This document shows, one piece after another, positions 56,655 through 64,000 of a DNA stretch of 64,000 nucleotides. The notes under the pieces are model-generated. The model saw only the letters and a list, made by a program, of their open reading frames with translations. It had not been told where the DNA came from and did no database searches. How positions within the stretch are numbered: position 1 is the stretch's first letter; each line of letters begins with the position of its first letter. Origin of the DNA: Shiella aurantiaca (lineage in GTDB: Bacteria; Bacteroidota; Bacteroidia; Cytophagales; Cyclobacteriaceae). Both the position numbers and the translations under genes were made by a program. The stretch spans positions 454,996-518,995 of the forward strand of contig JAUHJS010000004.1 of the NCBI GenBank assembly GCA_030412945.1, given 5' to 3'.

Positions 56655-59600
56655 TTATTTCTGAAGTTTGAACTGCCCAATGCCTGATTGTAACTCAAGG
56701 GCTATCTCCGACAAGCGGTTGCTGGCATCGGTGATTTCCTCCATGCTGCCATTGAGCTCTTGCGAAGAGCTGGCAATTTGCTGTGTACCCGCTGCCGTTT
56801 CTTCCGCTACCACCACGATTTGCTCGATGTTTTTCACCACCGAATCTATGGTGCCTTTTTGTAACGAAGTGGCCTCCTGAATTTCCTTAGAGTAGGTGAA
56901 GGTATCATCACTCGACTTAGCAATTTCCACAAATATGCTCTCGGCTTCTTTGCTGGCGCTATTGCCTTGTTTTACACTGCTTTCCATGGTTTCGATGGCT
57001 TTTCCGGCTGCATTGGTATCTTTTTGCACATCTTTTATAATTTTCTCGATGTCCACAGCCGATCTGCGCGAGTCTTCCGCCAGCTTGCGTATTTCTTCTG
57101 CCACTACGGCAAAGCCACGTCCGGCATCGCCTGCTCGGGCGGCTTCTATGGCGGCATTGAGGGCTAGCAAATTAGTTTGCGAAGCGATATCGGTAATTAC
57201 ATTCAGGGTGCGAGCGATCTCCTCGGCACGCTGGGTCAGTACTTCTATCGATTGAGAAGTTTTGCCGGCTGAGCTGCTGATGCCTTCCATGTTTTCCACC
57301 AAGTTTTTGATGATTTTCAGGCCATTTTCAGAGCTTTTCTGACCTTGTTCAGCGGCTTTGTTGATGATATTGGCTTTGCGTTCCATATCATTGGCCGATT
57401 TCATCACTTCTTCCACTAGTTTAGACGACTCATCGGTACGCAGGGCTTGGTCTTGCGCGCCTTTGGCCATTTGGGCAATGGCCGTAGCCACCTCATTGGA
57501 GTTGTTTTTAATACTTTCACTCCGCTCGATCATATTGGTAGAGCTTCCGGCCACGGTTTGGGCATTGCGCTCGATATTTCTTAATAGCTTATTCAAGTTG
57601 TCGATGGCCGTATTAAGCGAGTCTCCCATGTTTTTGACATCGCCATTGCTGGCCATTTCAAACTTACGGGTAAGGTCGCCTTTCGCCATTTGTGAGATAA
57701 GCGTATTGAATTCTAACATCGGTTCGGCTATGGATTGTAACAATAGGTTGATGGAATCCACCAATTGTTTCCAGGCTCCTTCGGGGTTATTCACATTCAC
57801 TCGTGACGATAACTTTCCTTCATTGCCTGCTAGGTGCACGGTTTCGTTTACTTTTTCCAATATCTCGCGGACGGTATCGCGTAGTGCTAGATTGTCTTTG
57901 ATCATCTGGCCGAGGTCGCCACTGGCCTGTATGTCCATGCTGGCATTCAGGTTTCCTTTTTTCAGCTCACTGGCAAAATTACTTACGGCCTTGAGGGCGG
58001 TGGTAAATTCTGTTACATCGGTAGCATATTTCACCACTTTGTAAGGGTTGCCATTGAGGTCGAAAATGGGGTTGTAGGATGCTTGAATATAAACGGGTTT
58101 TCCGGATTTAGAAATGCGCATAAAGGTATCGGAAACGAATTCCCCTCGACCAAGCTTTGCCCAGAATTCTTTATAATCTTGTGAGTTGGCATAGCTGGCA
58201 TCTACAAACATGCGGTGATGGCGCCCCTTGATCTCGGAAAGCGAATAACCTACCACGCTGAGGAAGTTTTCATTGGCGGTGAGGGTATTTCCGGCCATAT
58301 CAAACTGGATAACGGCACTCGAGCGGCCTACGGCTTCCAGCTGGCCCTCCATATCCAAGTTTTTAAGCTTTTGCTCGGTGATATTGGTGGCGAGTTTTAT
58401 TACTTTAACTACCACACCTGCTTGGTTCATGACCGGGGTATAATTGGCCATAATCCACACTTCCGATCCATCCTTGGCAATGCGCTTGAATTCACCTACT
58501 TGCGGGCGACCATTGCGCAGGTTGTCCCAGAAAAGTTCATATTCCCGCGATTTGGCATAGCTGGGGTCGCAGAACATACGGTGGTGTTTGCCCTCAATTT
58601 CGGTCAAGTTGTATTGCATGGCAGAGAGGAAGAGTTCATTGGCCGAGATAATGGTACCATCGGGCTTAAACTCAATAGAGGCATTGGTAGAGTCAATGGC
58701 CGACATCTGTCCTTGGATTTCTATTTGCTTGCGGGCCATCTCTTCTTGGGTGGCACTCAGTTCCTCCATGTTCTGACGAAGCTCTTCTTCGGCCGCTTTC
58801 ATTTCATTGGCTGCCTGTTCCAGTTCTTGTGTTTTTAGCTCCGTTTCGGTAATGTCATAGCGCACACCAATGTATTTTACCGGCTTGCCATTTGGCCCAA
58901 GCACGGGCGCAATAAGGGCGTCTACCCAGTAGGGACTGCCGTCTTTTTTACGGTTTTTGATTTTGCCACGGAAAATCTGTCCGCGGCCTATGGTGCTCCA
59001 CATCTCTTTGAACACCTCCTTGGGTGTATCGGGGTGGCGGAACATGCTGTGCGGCTGTCCGATACATTCCTCGCGGGTGTATTGCGATACCTCGCAAAGC
59101 TTATCGTTTACGTAGATGATATTTCCCTTTAAGTCAGATTCTGAAACGATACAGGCCACGTTGATTTGACTCATGCGAGTTTCTAGTTCGCGCTTCATTT
59201 GCTCCTGTGCTTCCCTATTGCTTTGGGTATCTCTTTCAATTTCCTCCAGCTTTTGACGAAGCTCCTCCTCACTGGCTTTTATTTGATCTACTTTTTGCTG
59301 CGCCTCCATTTCCAATTGCTTCATGGGGCTGAGGTCTTGCACAAACAGCGTGTACAGGGTGCTGCCATTGGTGCCCATGGCGGTAATGGTTAGGGTTACG
59401 GGTAGTTTTTCGCCCTTGCCGGTGAGTACAATATTTTCCATCACCACGCCTTCGCGGTGGCTGCTGGCGTTCTCAAAAGGATCTTGCTCAAAAAGCGATT
59501 TTACATTTTTGCCTATAAGTACCGAGGCTTTCAGTCCCCAGAGTTTTTCGGAGGCTTGGTTGAAGAAGGTGATAAGCCCTTCATGCTCAAACATGAGCAC

Positions 59601-59690
59601 GGGCATAAGCACTTGCGACATGGCCTGAGTAAGGTCGAGCTTAGGGTTGGCTGAGGCTGAGCCTCCGGAAGGGGTTTTGGTAGTTGCCAT
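56655..59690 (-). CDS. soluble four-PAS methyl-accepting chemotaxis protein
   Basis: 1011 residues, no membrane span. PAS1 (about 25-130), then a coil, PAS2 (about 175-285: [18 protein letters not shown] and [14 protein letters not shown], the pattern of the FAD-binding Aer PAS), PAS3 and PAS4 with (G/E)(K/R)HHRMF motifs, a HAMP-like stretch ([14 protein letters not shown]) and the MCP signalling hairpin ([37 protein letters not shown]). The coil [21 protein letters not shown] is the one also seen in the GAF proteins. Aer-like PAS suggests a cytosolic redox or oxygen sensor. Coupled with cheW in one transcript. Confidence 0.92.
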   Translation of the reverse strand: MATTKTPSGGSASANPKLDLTQAMSQVLMPVLMFEHEGLITFFNQASEKLWGLKASVLIGKNVKSLFEQDPFENASSHREGVVMENIVLTGKGEKLPVTLTITAMGTNGSTLYTLFVQDLSPMKQLEMEAQQKVDQIKASEEELRQKLEEIERDTQSNREAQEQMKRELETRMSQINVACIVSESDLKGNIIYVNDKLCEVSQYTREECIGQPHSMFRHPDTPKEVFKEMWSTIGRGQIFRGKIKNRKKDGSPYWVDALIAPVLGPNGKPVKYIGVRYDITETELKTQELEQAANEMKAAEEELRQNMEELSATQEEMARKQIEIQGQMSAIDSTNASIEFKPDGTIISANELFLSAMQYNLTEIEGKHHRMFCDPSYAKSREYELFWDNLRNGRPQVGEFKRIAKDGSEVWIMANYTPVMNQAGVVVKVIKLATNITEQKLKNLDMEGQLEAVGRSSAVIQFDMAGNTLTANENFLSVVGYSLSEIKGRHHRMFVDASYANSQDYKEFWAKLGRGEFVSDTFMRISKSGKPVYIQASYNPIFDLNGNPYKVVKYATDVTEFTTALKAVSNFASELKKGNLNASMDIQASGDLGQMIKDNLALRDTVREILEKVNETVHLAGNEGKLSSRVNVNNPEGAWKQLVDSINLLLQSIAEPMLEFNTLISQMAKGDLTRKFEMASNGDVKNMGDSLNTAIDNLNKLLRNIERNAQTVAGSSTNMIERSESIKNNSNEVATAIAQMAKGAQDQALRTDESSKLVEEVMKSANDMERKANIINKAAEQGQKSSENGLKIIKNLVENMEGISSSAGKTSQSIEVLTQRAEEIARTLNVITDIASQTNLLALNAAIEAARAGDAGRGFAVVAEEIRKLAEDSRRSAVDIEKIIKDVQKDTNAAGKAIETMESSVKQGNSASKEAESIFVEIAKSSDDTFTYSKEIQEATSLQKGTIDSVVKNIEQIVVVAEETAAGTQQIASSSQELNGSMEEITDASNRLSEIALELQSGIGQFKLQK

Positions 59691-59750
59691 AATAGTATCG
59701 GTTATAAATATGTCTGATGAATAAAGGCGATAATCGGCTTAGTATCACTA

Positions 59751-59758
59751 CAAATCTA
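59751..59758 (-). promoter_or_regulatory. TAGATTTG -7 box of the MCP-cheW unit
   Basis: TAGATTTG on the minus strand is a full TAnnTTTG match, 61 bases before the ATG at 59690. An inverted ATTACCT/AGGTAAT pair (59762-59782) overlaps the -33 region and could bind a regulator. Confidence 0.6.
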
Positions 59759-59827
59759 GGCATTACCTCTGTGGCAGGTAATCCGCATTTTTTTGTAAAT
59801 TTTTTGGTGATAACTACGGAGAGTGGC

Positions 59828-59843
59828 TACGTATTTCTACGGA
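59828..59843 (+). promoter_or_regulatory. shared 16-bp motif upstream of MCP-cheW
   Basis: TACGTATTTCTACGGA, preceded 8 bases earlier by another CTACGGA half (59814-59820). Centre about 85-90 bases upstream of the likely transcription start. Identical to 56047-56062. Confidence 0.65.
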
Positions 59844-59846
59844 ATG

Positions 59847-61001
59847 TCAGTCCTCATTGAGCCCCAAATCGTGCATAAGGCTCATTTTTTTGTTGATAAG
59901 GCGGCCTTTGGAGCCATTGAGCAAGGTGAGGCACACAATGGTGCCCATGTTGATTTCCGAGTCGATTTGCAGGCTGCCGCCCAGCTTTTGCATGGCTTCT
60001 TTCACAATATACAGCCCGAGCCCTGAGCCCTTGGAGCGATCCGTGCCGCGGTAGAACATCTCGCTTACCTTATCGATATGCACCGTGGAGATGCCTATGC
60101 CATTATCGATGACTTCGATAGTGGCTTGGTGGATTTTACAAGTGATGATTACGCGCACAAAAGGCTGGGCCTTGGAGGCATCAAAGTACTCTACACTATT
60201 GCGGATCACGTGGTCGAGTATGGTTTCCAGTCGGTTTATGTCCGAGTAAAAAACCAGTGGTTTGTTTATCTCCACGCTGAACTTGATGTGCTCGGAGTTT
60301 TTATGAAAGCTGTATTTATTAATTACCTGCTGGGCAAGGGCGCGGATATCAATGGGTTCGCTCACCATGCGCTCATGAGAATTGCGTGAAAACTGCATGA
60401 TTTCGCGCAGGAAATTGTCCAGCTTGTCTATACTCTGTTCCAGTTTTTCAACATACAGGTCGGTTTCCTTTTTCTCTTTGTCCATGCGGATAAGGCGGAT
60501 AAGCCCCAGCATAGAAGTAAGCGGCTGACGGAAATCATGCGAAGCACTATACAGGAAGCGATCCATCTGCTCATTTACCTTTTTGAGGTCATCGTTTTTC
60601 TCGTGGAGCAATCGTTCGGCTTGTATTTGTTGGGTAACATCGCGCAGGGTGCCGGCTATATAGCTACCATGTTTATCTTCTATTTTCTCGATGGTGAGTT
60701 GCCCCCAAAAGGGCGTACCGTCCTTCCTAATTAGTGCACAGATTTCGTCCTTCACCAAACCTTTCCTTTCCACACGCTTAAAAAGCTTACGCGGGCTAAA
60801 CGACTCCTTGAAAAGCTGTACCGTGGGTGTGTTGTGCAAATCTTGAAATGAGGAAAAGCCAAATAGCCCATAAAAGGTGCGATTGGCATATACTATTTCA
60901 TGCCTGATGAGTATAAATATACCATCTACAAAGCCCTGATCTACCACTTTGGCAAGGCGAGCCGGGGAAATACCTGAGGGGATAGACTGTAGGGTTTTCA
61001 T
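59847..61001 (-). CDS. PAS-domain sensor histidine kinase
   Basis: 384 residues from the ATG at 61001 (MKTLQSIPSG); a longer frame to 61094 is less likely because a promoter box (61020-61027) falls within it. PAS domain (about 20-130, ending GTLRDVTQ), then HisKA with His155 (SASHDFRQPLTSM), N-box VIRNSVEYFDA, G1 DNGIGIS and G2 GSGLGLYIV. No membrane span, so a cytosolic kinase. No response regulator is beside it except the che CheY. Its upstream motif is shared with the che units, so it likely belongs to the same system. Confidence 0.9.
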   Translation of the reverse strand: MKTLQSIPSGISPARLAKVVDQGFVDGIFILIRHEIVYANRTFYGLFGFSSFQDLHNTPTVQLFKESFSPRKLFKRVERKGLVKDEICALIRKDGTPFWGQLTIEKIEDKHGSYIAGTLRDVTQQIQAERLLHEKNDDLKKVNEQMDRFLYSASHDFRQPLTSMLGLIRLIRMDKEKKETDLYVEKLEQSIDKLDNFLREIMQFSRNSHERMVSEPIDIRALAQQVINKYSFHKNSEHIKFSVEINKPLVFYSDINRLETILDHVIRNSVEYFDASKAQPFVRVIITCKIHQATIEVIDNGIGISTVHIDKVSEMFYRGTDRSKGSGLGLYIVKEAMQKLGGSLQIDSEINMGTIVCLTLLNGSKGRLINKKMSLMHDLGLNED

Positions 61002-61019
61002 GTGGGTATGATTTCTATA

Positions 61020-61027
61020 CAAAGATG
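61020..61027 (-). promoter_or_regulatory. CATCTTTG -7-like box of the histidine kinase
   Basis: CATCTTTGTA on the minus strand (one mismatch from TAnnTTTG), 19 bases before the ATG at 61001, with TTGG about 19 bases upstream. Confidence 0.5.
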
Positions 61028-61073
61028 GAAAACCCATAGCCGCCAAGCCATACGTTAAATTCGGTAATTTGTG

Positions 61074-61089
61074 TACGTAATTGTACGGA
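61074..61089 (+). promoter_or_regulatory. shared 16-bp motif upstream of histidine kinase
   Basis: TACGTAATTGTACGGA, 14/16 identical to the motifs at 56047 and 59828 and centred about 67 bases upstream of the kinase's likely transcription start. Third copy of the putative chemosensory operator. Confidence 0.6.
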
Positions 61090-61166
61090 GGCATTTTGAT
61101 AGATGGGTAGATGGGAGATGGATAGATAGGAGATTCCGCTGCGCTGGAGGCACTAGGCGTGGCAAG

Positions 61167-61200
61167 AACTTTCGGAAAGTTTTTAAACTTTCCGAAAGTT
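61167..61200. repeat. 16-bp hairpin with nearly palindromic arms
   Basis: AACTTTCGGAAAGTTT (61167-61182), loop TT, AAACTTTCCGAAAGTT (61185-61200). Same architecture as 47782-47814 (self-complementary arms inside a larger stem). Terminator function is possible on either strand. Confidence 0.65.
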
Positions 61201-61325
61201 AAAGATGAAGCGTGGCCAATTAATGGGCGTATGAGTTTCCGTACTTGCGGATATCGCTTATATTTAGGGGGATAATGGCCATGGTGGCGGTTATACTGTA
61301 GTTGGTGGCAAGCTTTTTTGGACAG

Positions 61326-61871
61326 ATGAGACTTCGAATTATAATAATATCACTCGGACTTTGGAGTTGCTCTAAACCGACAGACACTTCATCCAATTTA
61401 ATGCACACGGACTCTTTAAAAACTGAAGTTGACAGCACCACGACTTATGAGTTTGACTATGATGCGCAATTCAAGTTGGACAATTACTTAACGACAGACT
61501 CTTTTGACGAAAAAACAAATGACTTGATAGACTTCGAATGCGCCATTCTAATCTATCCGACTTCTGAACAAATTGACGAAATGAAAAAGAACGAGGGGGA
61601 AGAAGATTTTTATATTGGCGCTGATGATAGTAATTGGTATCAAGCAATGGCTATTGAGAAAATTGACTCCATAGGTATTAAGACAATTACAGCAAGTGGA
61701 CGTTATTTAAGATTAAAGGGAGAAAATAAAACTTGGGACATGGACATAAGAAAAAAGAATTTACCAGCATGGAATTTAATTTTCTTTAAGCCGACCAAAG
61801 AACCTAAAATCATATCGACAATTGACTTAACGGTAGACGAGACTAAGAACTATTTTGAGATTAGGGAATAA
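61326..61871 (+). CDS. lipoprotein, function unknown
   Basis: 181 residues from ATG 61326. Signal MRLRIIIISLGLWSC with lipobox SLGLWSC, then an acidic, Asp/Thr-rich mature region (DYDAQFKLDNYLTTDSFDEK, DFECAILIYPTSEQIDEMKK, IKTITASGRYLRLKGE, DLTVDETKNYFEIRE). It looks like a small surface lipoprotein of accessory type, AT-rich. It is flanked by TAGTTGGTGGCAAGC just before the start and GCCAGCCACCAACAAC just after the stop, matching the cassette-like element that follows. Family not recognised. Confidence 0.72.
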   Translation: MRLRIIIISLGLWSCSKPTDTSSNLMHTDSLKTEVDSTTTYEFDYDAQFKLDNYLTTDSFDEKTNDLIDFECAILIYPTSEQIDEMKKNEGEEDFYIGADDSNWYQAMAIEKIDSIGIKTITASGRYLRLKGENKTWDMDIRKKNLPAWNLIFFKPTKEPKIISTIDLTVDETKNYFEIRE

Positions 61872-61877
61872 AAGCCA

Positions 61878-62011
61878 GCCACCAACAACATGTTTGCGCT
61901 ATGGCCGGGTGAATGGTTAAATTTTAGTAATTTTAAATTACAACGTTTGGTTTCGGGGGACAACGCGCGGCTTCGGAAGCCGGCCACATCGCAAACACAA
62001 ACGTTGGCGGT
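61878..62011 (+). repeat. cassette-boundary-like inverted-repeat element
   Basis: Nested dyads fill the gap between the lipoprotein and TrmO-like genes. Outer arms GCCACCAAC (61878-61886) / GTTGGCGGT (62003-62011); inner arms GTTTGCGCTATGGCCGG (61892-61908) / CCGGCCACATCGCAAAC (61980-61996), 15 of 17 bases paired; centre AT-rich plus a GGCTTCGGAAGCC hairpin. It does not contain the RYYYAAC/GTTRRRY cores of integron attC sites. Related to 3378-3541. Confidence 0.75.
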
Positions 62012-62029
62012 CATTACAAAAAATAGCAA

Positions 62030-62485
62030 ATGGAAATAAAACTACAATCAATAGCGACAGTCAAGAACTCACGGATAGAACCAATAGATGATGAGTGGGA
62101 AGCAATTATTGGCGATATTGAGCTTTCCAGTCATATTCCTACAGAAGCATTTGACAATATTTCCAACTTTTCACATTTAGAAATTATCTACTTTTTAGAC
62201 AAAGTAGATAAGAAAGATGTTATTTTTTCCGGGCAACCTCGTGGAAATCCAAATTATCCATCAATGGGAATTTTTGCACAACGTAAAAAAGACAGACCCA
62301 ATACGATTGGACTTGCAACTGTTGAACTGCTTGAGCACAATGGCAGGACATTAAAAGTGAAATTTCTTGATGCAATTAATGGAACCCCAATATTAGATAT
62401 TAAGCCTGTTTTCAAAGAATATGAACCCAAATCAGAAATCAAACAACCTAATTGGGTTGCTGACTTAATGAAAAACTATTGGTGA
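62030..62485 (+). CDS. trmO: TrmO/UPF0066-like protein
   Basis: 151 residues. MGIFAQRKKDRPNTIGLATVELL, KVKFLDAINGTPILDIKPV are the UPF0066 (TsaA/TrmO) signatures; TrmO adds the methyl group to t6A37 of tRNA-Thr(GGU) using SAM. The C-terminal SAM-site region and the short total length are similar to archaeal and Bacteroidota members. This one is AT-rich and bounded upstream by a dyad element, so it may be an acquired paralogue rather than the housekeeping gene. The PaiB-like gene follows after 30 bases. Confidence 0.85.
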   Translation: MEIKLQSIATVKNSRIEPIDDEWEAIIGDIELSSHIPTEAFDNISNFSHLEIIYFLDKVDKKDVIFSGQPRGNPNYPSMGIFAQRKKDRPNTIGLATVELLEHNGRTLKVKFLDAINGTPILDIKPVFKEYEPKSEIKQPNWVADLMKNYW

Positions 62486-62515
62486 TAAACAAAATCATGA
62501 TCAATTACTCGACTG

Positions 62516-63154
62516 ATGTATAACATTCCATATCATAAAGAAAAAGACGAGAAAGTAATAAGGGAATTTATTGGTCAATACCCATTTGCCTTTCTATCTG
62601 GATGCGATAAAGAAAACAGACCTATTGCAACTCAATTGCCGCTTTTTATCGAAAATAAAAACGGAAAAGAAGTTCTCCGTGGACATATTATGAAAGGTAA
62701 TGACCACCACCAAGCTTTTTTAAACAATGCAAACGTTCTTGCCATTTTTACAGGGAAACATACTTATGTAAGTGGCACTTGGTACAGTAATCCACATACT
62801 CCTTCGACATGGAATTATATGAGCGTGCACGTAAAAGGCGAAATACGATTCGTAAATGAGAATGAATTGGAAGATATTCTTCGTAGTGTTTCATTGCATT
62901 TTGAAGGTCAAGACCACCAATCTCCAACTGTTTATGACAATCTACCCTTGAGCTTCAAGCAAAAAGCACTTAAACTAATTGCAGGTTTTGAGATTGAAAT
63001 AACAGGAATAGATACTGTTTTTAAGCTTAGCCAAGACAGAGACGCAGAGAGCTATCAAAATATTATTAACAAACTTAAAGAACAAGTCGGAGACGCTTAT
63101 GTAATTGCAATGGAAATGGAAAAGAGAACCAAAGTGCTTTTCCAAAAAAAATAA
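62516..63154 (+). CDS. PaiB-like FMN-binding protein
   Basis: 212 residues. MYNIPYHKEKDEKVIREFI, FAFLSGCDKENRPIATQLPL, LRGHIMKGNDHHQAF, VLAIFTGKHTYVSGTWYSN are PaiB-family (FMN-binding split-barrel) signatures. Named as negative regulators of sporulation genes in Bacillus, but the wider family is likely oxidoreductase-like or degradative. A flavin-dependent activity is expected; cytosolic. Follows TrmO by 30 bases in the same direction. Confidence 0.88.
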   Translation: MYNIPYHKEKDEKVIREFIGQYPFAFLSGCDKENRPIATQLPLFIENKNGKEVLRGHIMKGNDHHQAFLNNANVLAIFTGKHTYVSGTWYSNPHTPSTWNYMSVHVKGEIRFVNENELEDILRSVSLHFEGQDHQSPTVYDNLPLSFKQKALKLIAGFEIEITGIDTVFKLSQDRDAESYQNIINKLKEQVGDAYVIAMEMEKRTKVLFQKK

Positions 63155-63161
63155 CAACAAA

Positions 63162-63356
63162 ATGAAAAATAAAACAACGTTAATTTTGGCTTTACTTTTA
63201 GTAACTTCTATTGGAACTTACTCAAGAATCATTTCCGATGGAAATATTAAAGCTATCGAATTTGTATCAATTTTTATAATTGGTGCTGTATCAGGAACTT
63301 TAATAACCCCTCTGCTGGTGCACGCGTTTCGCGTGTTCCTTCTAGGCGCGTTTTAA
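63162..63356 (+). pseudogene. small membrane-protein ORF whose end is made by a repeat
   Basis: 64 residues from the ATG 7 bases after paiB: signal or anchor MKNKTTLILALLLVTSIG and a second hydrophobic segment FVSIFIIGAVSGTLITPLL. The final codons (VHAFRVFLLGAF) and stop are supplied by the repeat at 63320-63366, so the original gene was probably longer and was cut by repeat insertion. Not recognised. Confidence 0.5.
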
Positions 63357-63366
63357 CAACGCGTGT
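63320..63366 (-). repeat. ACGCGTTG...CGCCTAG dispersed repeat, copy 3
   Basis: Reads on the minus strand ACACGCGTTGTTAAAACGCG then CCTAGAAGGAACACGCG and AAACGCGTGC. Shares 24 or so bases with 43083-43113, and the first part with 32594-32624. Confidence 0.75.
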
Positions 63367-63412
63367 CAATACTGGGTTTTTTCTTGAGTAATTGTTTGTG
63401 AAGATTAATAAA

Positions 63413-63769
63413 ATGAAATTACTGCTATTTGGAGTTTTCTTATTATTCTCTGTAAGTATCGCAAAAGGACAAATTCCCAAAAGTGGTATTTATGAATACA
63501 CAGTTGCATTTGCAGAATGGGAAGGGAAGTCTCTGGGAGCATCTGTGACGGTTGTGATTTCAGGCGACTCAATAACGATTATTAATAATGGAAGCTTATC
63601 AGGAGTAAAAGGAGAAATAATTGAAATTGGCAGGATAATAAAGCATAAATATACAAGTAAGTGGATAATTGCCACCAAGCCAGAGGATGAATTTGCAGAA
63701 GAGGTTGGTGGTTGCTCTGATGGCCCAAGGATAATTGATTTTAAGAATAAAAAATGGTGGACTTGCTGA
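63413..63769 (+). CDS. small secreted protein, function unknown
   Basis: 118 residues from ATG 63413. Signal peptide MKLLLFGVFLLFSVSIAKGQ; mature part with beta strands (GIYEYTVAFAEWEGKSLGASV, VVISGDSITIINNGSLSG, IIKHKYTSKWIIAT) and a C-terminal Cys-containing end (EEVGGCSDGPRIIDFKNKKWW). Probably a small exported Bacteroidota protein of an unassigned family. Isolated between repeats; AT-rich. Confidence 0.65.
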   Translation: MKLLLFGVFLLFSVSIAKGQIPKSGIYEYTVAFAEWEGKSLGASVTVVISGDSITIINNGSLSGVKGEIIEIGRIIKHKYTSKWIIATKPEDEFAEEVGGCSDGPRIIDFKNKKWWTC

Positions 63770-63793
63770 AATTCTGCTTAAAGCAATTAACCT

Positions 63794-63884
63794 TTCGCCA
63801 TGATTCGTGTCCTCACAAACCTTTGAAATAATTTAATTCTGGCCTTTTTTACGTACGGTCAGTGAGGACACTGACCAAGGCGAA
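63794..63884 (-). repeat. double-palindrome repeat, copy 2
   Basis: Minus-strand order TTCGCCTTGGTCAGTGTCC, TCACTGACC, AT-rich middle with ATTTCAAAG, then TGTGAGGACACGAATCATGG, CGAA. Same parts as 42949-43022, so the family has at least two long copies plus the palindrome at 33096. Confidence 0.75.
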
Positions 63885-64000
63885 AAGTTTGTAGCCACCC
63901 TGTAGGCTCCCCCTTTTTAGTACGTATCTAAAGTAGACTTTTTTATATTCATTTTCAATCTATCATCAAAACATCAGGGACAGAGTGGAGCGTAGCGGAA

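Noticed and set aside
61220..61441. Minus-strand ORF of 73 residues
   Set aside because: Overlaps the start of the lipoprotein gene, which has a clear lipobox; the opposite frame has no coding character.
61878..62011. Integron attC site
   Set aside because: The dyad layout invites this, but RYYYAAC and GTTRRRY core sites are not present and no integron integrase is seen.
63841..63870. Fourth copy of the chemosensory 16-bp motif (TACGTACGG in the repeat)
   Set aside because: Only the TACGTA half matches and it is part of a dispersed repeat, not of a promoter.
1..64000. CRISPR array
   Set aside because: No regularly spaced direct repeats of 24-40 bases and no cas genes; the repeats seen are dispersed palindromes.

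Overview
The window reads as chromosome of a Bacteroidota bacterium, most likely Cytophagales-like (lineage is inference). Support: several genes preceded by the TAnnTTTG -7 promoter box of this phylum, weak ribosome binding sites, many lipoprotein signals and outer-membrane barrels, a carboxypeptidase-regulatory-domain TonB receptor, and large soluble GAF/PAS sensors sharing a characteristic coiled coil.

Layout. 1-9.8 kb: a cut-off DUF1801 gene, a secreted/lipoprotein pair, an ApeA-type HEPN anti-phage gene with a two-gene membrane/coiled-coil operon of unknown function, then a minus-strand run of GNAT, STAS-like, FAD monooxygenase, Crp/Fnr, GNAT, DUF1275 and DoxX genes. 9.46-15.05 kb: an ABM-domain gene whose last 57 bp recur 5.2 kb away; between the copies lies an AT-rich block of four co-directional surface genes (two related barrels, a TIG/kelch lipoprotein, a small lipoprotein). 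15.1-32.5 kb: core-type genes: mutS, a GAF membrane sensor, two paralogous lipocalin-like lipoproteins, a peroxiredoxin, a fatty-acid desaturase, tRNA-Gly and tRNA-Leu, an arsenate reductase/ACR3 pair, a beta-helix lipoprotein with a TonB receptor, and an epimerase, LOG and lytic transglycosylase group. 32.5-44.6 kb: accessory region with an orphan HigA antitoxin, small unknown genes, a membrane-bound HTH regulator coupled to a hydrolase, redox/stress enzymes beside AraC and Crp regulators, an IS982 remnant and several short repeat families. 44.7-61.1 kb: an M16 protease and a chemosensory cluster in three co-directional units: cheD-cheY-cheB-cheA-cheC-like-GAF/PAS-cheR; MCP-cheW; and a PAS histidine kinase. 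61.2-64 kb: single genes separated by inverted-repeat elements (lipoprotein, TrmO-like, PaiB-like, small ORFs).

The most interesting signals are (1) a near-identical 16-bp motif upstream of all three chemosensory transcription units and seen nowhere else in the window, implying a common regulator; (2) the 5.2-kb surface-gene block bounded by 57-bp direct repeats derived from the 3' end of the ABM gene, like an island without a visible integrase; (3) inverted-repeat intergenic elements that separate unrelated accessory genes like cassette boundaries, including around apeA. No flagellar, pilus or gliding genes are visible, so the behaviour driven by the Che system cannot be read from this window.
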